NCBI GenBank assembly: GCA_030145715.1
Contig: JAIXHQ010000005.1
Location: 1-64,000 of the forward strand
DNA from: Sphingopyxis sp.
GTDB lineage: Bacteria; Pseudomonadota; Alphaproteobacteria; Sphingomonadales; Sphingomonadaceae
Direction: 5' to 3'
Length of the DNA stretch: 64,000 nucleotides
In this document: piece by piece, positions 59,581-64,000 of the stretch
Numbering within the stretch: position 1 is the first letter of the stretch
Layout: the number at the start of each line of letters is the position of its first letter
Notes under the pieces: generated by a model
Databases searched by the model: none
What the model was told of the DNA's origin: nothing
Seen by the model: only the letters and a program-made list of their open reading frames with translations
Program-made: the position numbers and the translations under genes

Positions 59581-59888
59581 CCGATCAATATCCGTGTCAC
59601 GACGACGGACCCGGTCCAGATCATCGCGACGACGCCCAGCAACTGCCAATATCCGCCCTCGCCGACGCGGCGACGCAGCCAAGCGGCGGCCAGCCAGGCG
59701 AGGAGGAGCGCCGGGGTCAGGATCAGGACGCTGAAGCGGAGCAGTCCGTCGGCAATCTGTCCGCGCGGGACGTTGCCTTGCGCCAGCGCATAGCCTTCGA
59801 TCCCCCACCAGAAGGCGGCGGTCAGCAGAACCATGCCCGCCAGAGCCCAATATTGCCAGAATCGGCTGGGGGGCCAGTTGGCTCCCAC
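59577..59888 (-). CDS. small membrane protein of unknown function
   Basis: A 103-residue integral membrane protein with about three hydrophobic spans (around residues 15-34, 49-70 and 81-101). I do not recognise the family. The GTG start is 4 nt after the sspB stop and the stop overlaps the fumC start (ATGA), so it is translated between them. No ligand or catalytic motif is visible. Confidence 0.75.
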   Translation of the reverse strand: MGANWPPSRFWQYWALAGMVLLTAAFWWGIEGYALAQGNVPRGQIADGLLRFSVLILTPALLLAWLAAAWLRRRVGEGGYWQLLGVVAMIWTGSVVVTRILIG

Positions 59889-59892
59889 CGCG

Positions 59893-60372
59893 CTACCTCT
59901 TCTTGCCGAAGTCCACGGTGACGACGTTCGATCCGTCTTCTGTCGTCACTTCGGGGCGGTCATTGTCGGCCTCGTCATGCGGTTCGGGCTGCGTTTCGTC
60001 GTCGCTGACCTGAAACTGCAATCCGAAATCGACCGACGGATCGACAAAGGCGGTGATCGACGCATAGGGGATCGTCAGGATCGACGGGGTCTGGTTGAAC
60101 GACAGGCCGACACTGAAATGATCGTCCTCGACCTTCAGGTCCCAGAACCGGTTTTGCAGCACGATCGTCATTTCGTCGGGGAATTTGGCGATCAGATGCG
60201 CCGGAATGTCGACGCCGGCCGCCTGCGTCTTGAACGTGATATAGAAATGATGATCGCCGGGCAGGCTGTCATAGCCGACAATCTGGCTCAGCACGCGGCC
60301 GACCACGGCGCGCAGCGCGTCCTGCACGATTTCGTCATAGGGAATCAGGCTGTCGCGTACATCGTCACTCAT
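59893..60372 (-). CDS. sspB: ClpXP adaptor SspB (alphaproteobacterial type)
   Basis: SspB tethers ssrA-tagged and other substrates to ClpX for degradation. The 159-residue product matches the divergent alpha-type: YDEIVQDALRAVVGRVLSQIV (about 12-32), HFYITFKTQAAGVDIPAHLIAKFPDEMTIVLQNRFWDL (about 42-79) and VGLSFNQTPSILTIPYASITAFVDPSVDFGLQF (about 87-119). An acidic linker leads to the C-terminal VVTVDFGKKR, which probably is the ClpX-docking tail. It is first in the sspB, membrane-protein, fumC, gmk run and divergent from hisB. Confidence 0.93.
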   Translation of the reverse strand: MSDDVRDSLIPYDEIVQDALRAVVGRVLSQIVGYDSLPGDHHFYITFKTQAAGVDIPAHLIAKFPDEMTIVLQNRFWDLKVEDDHFSVGLSFNQTPSILTIPYASITAFVDPSVDFGLQFQVSDDETQPEPHDEADNDRPEVTTEDGSNVVTVDFGKKR

Positions 60373-60459
60373 GGGGCAGGGGGATGAACGGGCGGCGCGC
60401 GCCGGTCAAGGGGGGAGAGTGGCCTTGCAACCCGAAAAGTCGCTGCTATGGGGCATCCC

Positions 60460-61047
60460 ATGCGAACCGCCACTGTCCAGCGCACGACCAAGGAAACGGA
60501 TGTCGCGATTACCGTCAATCTTGACGGGACGGGCGAATATTCGGTGTCCACCGGAATCGGTTTCCTCGACCATATGGTCGAACAATTGTCGCGCCACTCG
60601 CTGATCGACATTTCGATGCAGGTGAAGGGCGACCTTCATATCGACCAGCATCACACGGTCGAGGATTCGGCGCTCGCGCTGGGCGAAGCGGTGGCCAAGG
60701 CGCTTGGCGACAAGCGCGGCATCGCCCGCTATGGCGAGGCGCATTCGCCGATGGACGAAACACTGACGCGCTGCGTGCTCGACATTTCGGGCCGCCCGCA
60801 CTGCGTCTATAAATCCAGCTTCTCACAGCCCCGGCTGGGTGAGATGGATACCGAGATGTTCCCGCACTGGTTCATGAGCTTCGCGCAGACCGCGGGCATC
60901 ACGCTGCACATCGAGATGCTCTATGGCGAGAACAACCATCACATCGCCGAAAGCATGTACAAGGCGCTGGCGCGCGCGCTGCGTCAGGCGGTCGAGATCG
61001 ACCCGCGCAAGGGCGACGCCATTCCCAGCACAAAGGGCGTGCTATGA
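60460..61047 (+). CDS. hisB: imidazoleglycerol-phosphate dehydratase
   Basis: HisB dehydrates imidazole glycerol phosphate in histidine synthesis. The 195-residue mono-functional form has two manganese-binding repeats: [14 protein letters not shown] (about 35-48) with DQHHTVED (about 62), and [16 protein letters not shown] (about 133) with [19 protein letters not shown] (about 154). The C-terminus is STKGVL. I took ATG 60460 ([13 protein letters not shown]). ATG 60448 adds four residues. hisH follows after a repeat-filled gap of 150 bp. Confidence 0.95.
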   Translation: MRTATVQRTTKETDVAITVNLDGTGEYSVSTGIGFLDHMVEQLSRHSLIDISMQVKGDLHIDQHHTVEDSALALGEAVAKALGDKRGIARYGEAHSPMDETLTRCVLDISGRPHCVYKSSFSQPRLGEMDTEMFPHWFMSFAQTAGITLHIEMLYGENNHHIAESMYKALARALRQAVEIDPRKGDAIPSTKGVL

Positions 61048-61050
61048 CCT

Positions 61051-61146
61051 CCTCCCTCCCGCAAGCGGGAGGGGGTGCGAGACTTGCGAACTTGTTCGCT
61101 AGTCGCAGCGGGGTGGGCAAATGAACCCGCCGCTGCTGCCCACCCC
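61051..61146. repeat. compound REP-like element between hisB and hisH
   Basis: CCCTCCC-GCAAGC-GGGAGGG (61054-61073) is followed by GGGGTGGGCA and TGCCCACCCC (61110-61146) flanking a 17-nt loop. It resembles the bipartite REP clusters of other bacteria and may set different expression of hisB and hisH. Confidence 0.65.
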
Positions 61147-61197
61147 CAGCAAGCCGGCAAGCCTTTTTGCCCCTCCCGCCTGTGGGAAGGGATTTGA

Positions 61198-61851
61198 ATG
61201 ACCGTCGCCCTGATCGACTATGGCGCGGGCAATCTTCGCTCGGTGCATAATGCGCTGGTCGCGGCGGGCGCGGCGAATGTCGCCGTCACCGCGGACCCCG
61301 ATGTCGTGGCAAAGGCCGACCGCATCGTCCTACCCGGCGTCGGCGCCTTTGCCGCCTGCATGAACGGCCTGTCGGCGATCGACGGGCTGGTCGCGGCGAT
61401 GGAGCAGCGGGTGCGCGGCGACGGCGCGCCTTTCCTTGGCATCTGCGTCGGTATGCAATTGCTCGCCGATGCGGGCGAGGAACATGGGCGGCACAAGGGA
61501 CTCGGCTGGATCGGCGGCACGGTGCGCCGTTTCGAGGAAGGGTTCGGATATCGCTTCCCGCACATGGGCTGGAACGATGTCATCCCGTTTGACGGGAAAT
61601 CGGGAAAATTAGCCATCGAGGAGTTGGCAGGTGAGTGCCATCCGGTCCTCGCACCCGGCGAAGCCTATTTTCTGCACGGCTATTATTTCGAAGTAGCCCG
61701 GCAGAGCGAGATATTGGCGATGAGCGATCACAGCGTGATGTTCGCGGCCGCTGTCGGTCGCGACAACATCCTCGGCGTCCAATATCACCCCGAAAAAAGC
61801 CAGGCCTATGGCCTCGCGACGCTCGAAAGGTTCCTCAATTGGCGGCCCTGA
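61198..61851 (+). CDS. hisH: imidazole glycerol phosphate synthase, glutaminase subunit
   Basis: HisH hydrolyses glutamine and passes ammonia to HisF. The 217-residue class I amidotransferase has the [13 protein letters not shown]-terminus, nucleophile Cys in [11 protein letters not shown] (about 82) and His/Glu in VQYHPEKSQ (about 198-200). [12 protein letters not shown] at about 43 carries the oxyanion region. It overlaps hisA by 13 bp, so the two are coupled. hisF itself lies after hisA. Confidence 0.96.
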   Translation: MTVALIDYGAGNLRSVHNALVAAGAANVAVTADPDVVAKADRIVLPGVGAFAACMNGLSAIDGLVAAMEQRVRGDGAPFLGICVGMQLLADAGEEHGRHKGLGWIGGTVRRFEEGFGYRFPHMGWNDVIPFDGKSGKLAIEELAGECHPVLAPGEAYFLHGYYFEVARQSEILAMSDHSVMFAAAVGRDNILGVQYHPEKSQAYGLATLERFLNWRP

Positions 61852-62573
61852 CCATCTTCCCCGCGATCGACCTCAAGGGCGGGCAGGTGGTGCGGCTCGC
61901 CGAAGGGGATATGGCGCGCGCGACCGTCTATGGCGACGATCCGGCGGCGCAGGCGCGCCTCTTCGCAAACGCTGGCGCCTCGCACCTGCATGTCGTCGAC
62001 CTCGACGGCGCCTTCGCGGGCGCCAGCGTCAACGGCGCGGCGGTCGAAAGCATCATTACGGCCTTTCCGGGCAAGGTGCAGGTCGGCGGCGGGATTCGCG
62101 ACCGTGCGGGCGTCGACCGCTGGCTGTCGCTGGGCGTCGATCGCGTGATTATCGGCACCGCCGCGCTGAAGGACCCCGAATTCGTGAAGTCCGCCGCGCG
62201 CGACCTTCCGGGCCGCATCGTCGTCGGCGTCGACGCGCGCGATGGCATGGTCGCGACCGAGGGCTGGGCCGACGTGTCCGACGTCCGCGTCGAGGATCTT
62301 GCCCGCCGTTTCGAGGATGCGGGTGTCGCCGCGCTGCTGTTCACCGACGTCGGCCGCGACGGGCTGCTCAAGGGCTGCAATGTCGACGCGACGGTCGCGC
62401 TCGCGCAAACGGTGGCGATCCCGGTCATCGCCAGCGGCGGCGTTGCCGACATCCGCGACATCCATGCGCTGCGCCCGCATGTCGCCGACGGTATCGAAGG
62501 GGTCATCACCGGCCGCGCGCTCTATGACGGCCGCCTCGACCTTGCGGAAGCGATCGCGGCGGGCCGCGGATGA
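61839..62573 (+). CDS. hisA: phosphoribosylformimino-5-aminoimidazole carboxamide ribotide isomerase
   Basis: HisA performs the Amadori isomerisation before IGP synthase. The 244-residue half-barrel repeats are [18 protein letters not shown] (Asp about 10), [19 protein letters not shown] (about 85), VVGVDARDG (about 129) and [14 protein letters not shown]. No ATG is available near the homology start. A TTG at 61839, inside the hisH 3' end, gives the usual N-terminus, with CTG 61848 less likely. A REP element separates it from hisF. Confidence 0.94.
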   Translation: MAALTIFPAIDLKGGQVVRLAEGDMARATVYGDDPAAQARLFANAGASHLHVVDLDGAFAGASVNGAAVESIITAFPGKVQVGGGIRDRAGVDRWLSLGVDRVIIGTAALKDPEFVKSAARDLPGRIVVGVDARDGMVATEGWADVSDVRVEDLARRFEDAGVAALLFTDVGRDGLLKGCNVDATVALAQTVAIPVIASGGVADIRDIHALRPHVADGIEGVITGRALYDGRLDLAEAIAAGRG

Positions 62574-62589
62574 AAGGCCTGCCCCTCTC

Positions 62590-62670
62590 CGTTCGTGTCG
62601 AGCGTAGTCGAGACACGTCCTGGCTGGGCGCGTCCTTGCGGCGTGTCTCGACTTCGCTCGACACCAACGG
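62590..62670. repeat. sphingomonad REP-type inverted repeat
   Basis: CGTTCGTGTCGAGCGTAGTCGAGACAC and GTGTCTCGACTTCGCTCGACACCAACGG are inverted arms around 26 nt. Each arm can also fold on itself. From memory this unit is widely dispersed in sphingomonad genomes. It lies between hisA and hisF. Confidence 0.85.
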
Positions 62671-62688
62671 GTTTGGGAGGCTGTGCTT

Positions 62689-63468
62689 GTGACCGTCCGC
62701 GTCCGCGTCATCCCCTGTCTCGACGTCGCCGACGGGCGCGTGGTGAAGGGCGTCAATTTCGTCGATCTGCGCGATGCGGGCGACCCGGTAGAGGCGGCGC
62801 GCGCCTATGACGCGGCGGGCGCCGATGAACTCTGCTTTCTGGACATCAGCGCCAGCCATCAGGGGCGCGGGACGTTGCTCGAAATGGTCGCTCGCACGGC
62901 CGAGGTCTGTTTCATGCCGCTGACCGTCGGCGGCGGGGTGCGCAGCGCCGACGATGCGCGCGCGCTGCTGCTCGCGGGCGCCGACAAGGTCGCGGTGAAC
63001 AGCGCCGCCGTCGCGCGCCCCGAACTGGTCGCCGACATCGCCGACCGCTTTGGCAGCCAGTGCGCGGTCGGCAGCATCGACGCGCGCCGCGTCGACACCA
63101 AAGGCGATCAGGCGCCGCGCTGGGAAATCTTTACCCATGGCGGACGCCAGCCGACCGGGATCGACGCGATCGACCATGCCATGCGCCTCGCCGAATTGGG
63201 CGCGGGCGAATTGCTCGTCACCAGCATGGACCGCGACGGCACCAAGGACGGTTATGACCTGACGCTCACCCGCGCGATCGCCGATGCGGTCAGCGTGCCG
63301 GTGATCGCGTCGGGTGGGGTCGGCAACCTCGACCATCTGGTCGCCGGGGTGATCGAAGGCGGGGCGAGCGCCGTCCTTGCCGCCAGCATCTTTCACTTTG
63401 GCGAAGCGACGGTCGCCGAAGCCCATGCGCGGCTGGCGGCGGCCGGATTGCCGGTTCGCGCACATTAA
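62689..63468 (+). CDS. hisF: imidazole glycerol phosphate synthase, cyclase subunit
   Basis: HisF joins HisH-derived ammonia with PRFAR to give imidazole glycerol phosphate and AICAR. The 259-residue barrel has [20 protein letters not shown] (Asp about 12), [27 protein letters not shown] (about 79), [24 protein letters not shown] (Asp about 181) and [15 protein letters not shown]. Two GTGs are possible. That at 62689 ([12 protein letters not shown]) gives the common length. It is the last histidine gene of the run. Confidence 0.96.
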   Translation: MTVRVRVIPCLDVADGRVVKGVNFVDLRDAGDPVEAARAYDAAGADELCFLDISASHQGRGTLLEMVARTAEVCFMPLTVGGGVRSADDARALLLAGADKVAVNSAAVARPELVADIADRFGSQCAVGSIDARRVDTKGDQAPRWEIFTHGGRQPTGIDAIDHAMRLAELGAGELLVTSMDRDGTKDGYDLTLTRAIADAVSVPVIASGGVGNLDHLVAGVIEGGASAVLAASIFHFGEATVAEAHARLAAAGLPVRAH

Positions 63469-63517
63469 ATAATTCTGCGGGGTGGCCATGCGGCAAGGCG
63501 GCTGCAATAGAAGCCGC

Positions 63518-64000
63518 ATGACCTCCAAACTCCGCCTCGCCGATCGCACCAACGATCTTTTCCCGATCCTTGGTTTCGTCGCCGCGCTCGCCAGTTTCGC
63601 GATGCCGCTCAATGCGTGGATCGTCGCGATCATCCTGATGGGCGCGGTCGTCGCGGCGGTCCATCATGCCGAAGTCATCGCGCACCGCGTCGGCGAACCG
63701 TTCGGCACGCTGATCCTCGCGCTCGCGGTGACGGTGATCGAGGTGGGGCTGATCCTCACCCTGATGCAGGCCGAACCGGCCAAGGCGCAGACGCTGGCGC
63801 GGGACACGGTGTTCGCGGCGGTGATGGTGATCCTGAACCTGCTCATGGGCCTGTGCCTGCTCGTCGGCAGCATCCGGCACCATGAACAGCGGTTTCAGCG
63901 CACCGGCATCGGCGCCGCGCTGGCGACGCTGACCGTGCTGACGGTGGTGACGCTGGTGCTGCCCAATTTCACGTCGAGCGTGCCCGGGCCCTTTTATTCG
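63518..64000 (+). CDS. Ca2+/H+ antiporter, ChaA-like (5' part; runs off the window)
   Basis: The open frame from ATG 63518 continues without a stop to the window end (161 codons seen) and is not in the ORF track. It encodes several hydrophobic spans. The cation/proton exchanger motif GEPFGTLILALAVTVIEVGLI (about residues 60-80) is that of ChaA/CAX calcium:proton antiporters, in which the conserved Glu residues exchange cations. The C-terminal half is missing only because the sequence ends. Confidence 0.88.
   Translation, partial: MTSKLRLADRTNDLFPILGFVAALASFAMPLNAWIVAIILMGAVVAAVHHAEVIAHRVGEPFGTLILALAVTVIEVGLILTLMQAEPAKAQTLARDTVFAAVMVILNLLMGLCLLVGSIRHHEQRFQRTGIGAALATLTVLTVVTLVLPNFTSSVPGPFYS

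Noticed and set aside
1-64000. tRNA, rRNA, CRISPR, insertion sequence or prophage genes
   Set aside because: Reading the intergenic regions by eye I saw no cloverleaf-like tRNA ends, regular spacer arrays or transposase motifs. A tRNAscan or covariance search could still find a missed small RNA.

Overview
The window is a high-GC, densely coded alphaproteobacterial chromosome segment, most likely from a sphingomonad close to Sphingopyxis (order Sphingomonadales). The basis is gene content and order (ubiE/ubiB, coaBC, dut beside mutM, rpsT and dnaA; secB divergent from a Tim44-like gene, mltA and smr; an alpha-type sspB; trcR/DUF1013), codon use, and repeats containing CTCGACTTCGCTCGACAC of the kind I remember from sphingomonad genomes. 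The species call is inference. I saw no rRNA, tRNA, CRISPR array, transposase or prophage gene.

Layout. 0.1-7.3 kb: dapB, nth, a small unknown gene divergent from a HerA-like ATPase, a DUF1192 gene, a quinone oxidoreductase, a lipoprotein, trcR and a metallo-hydrolase. 7.4-8.8 kb: bdcA and its TetR regulator bdcR, divergent around two matching operators. 8.9-10.2 kb: an exported M20 peptidase. 10.2-19.2 kb is the most accessory part. A BetI-like TetR gene diverges across a 22-bp perfect palindrome from a Rieske oxygenase gene translationally coupled to a CrtI/PYROXD2-like flavoprotein gene. These converge, through a triple palindromic repeat, on an amino-acid/amine permease, a TonB receptor and a TPR-sulfotransferase. 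I infer an uptake-and-oxidation system for a small, perhaps N-methylated, compound.

19.2-31.5 kb: a DsbA-like thioredoxin on an unusually long cytoplasmic extension, an M48 protease, RNase E with a long structured leader, an amidase, PBP1A, release factor 2 without the usual frameshift, and a lipoprotein-type methyltransferase. 31.5-41.2 kb: dsrE, moeB, dut, coaBC, ubiB and ubiE divergent from mutM, then rpsT, dnaA and an OmpA-like protein. The dnaA upstream region carries five GANTC (CcrM-type) sites. Cofactor, quinone, DNA-repair and replication-initiation genes are therefore contiguous.

41.2-49.9 kb: a DUF4136 lipoprotein, trpS, murJ, secB, a Tim44-like protein, mltA, smr, dapE and a cupin. 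murJ, mltA, PBP1A, the amidase, dapB and dapE all serve peptidoglycan or diaminopimelate metabolism. 49.9-57 kb: an M3 dipeptidase, an SMP-30 lactonase and a beta-oxidation operon (acyl-CoA dehydrogenase, thiolase, 3-hydroxyacyl-CoA dehydrogenase, thioesterase) behind a LiuR-like operator. 57-60.4 kb: gmk, a small glycine-rich protein, fumC, a membrane protein and sspB, closely packed on the minus strand. 60.4-63.5 kb: hisB, hisH, hisA and hisF interrupted by REP-type repeats. The window ends inside a Ca2+/H+ antiporter gene.
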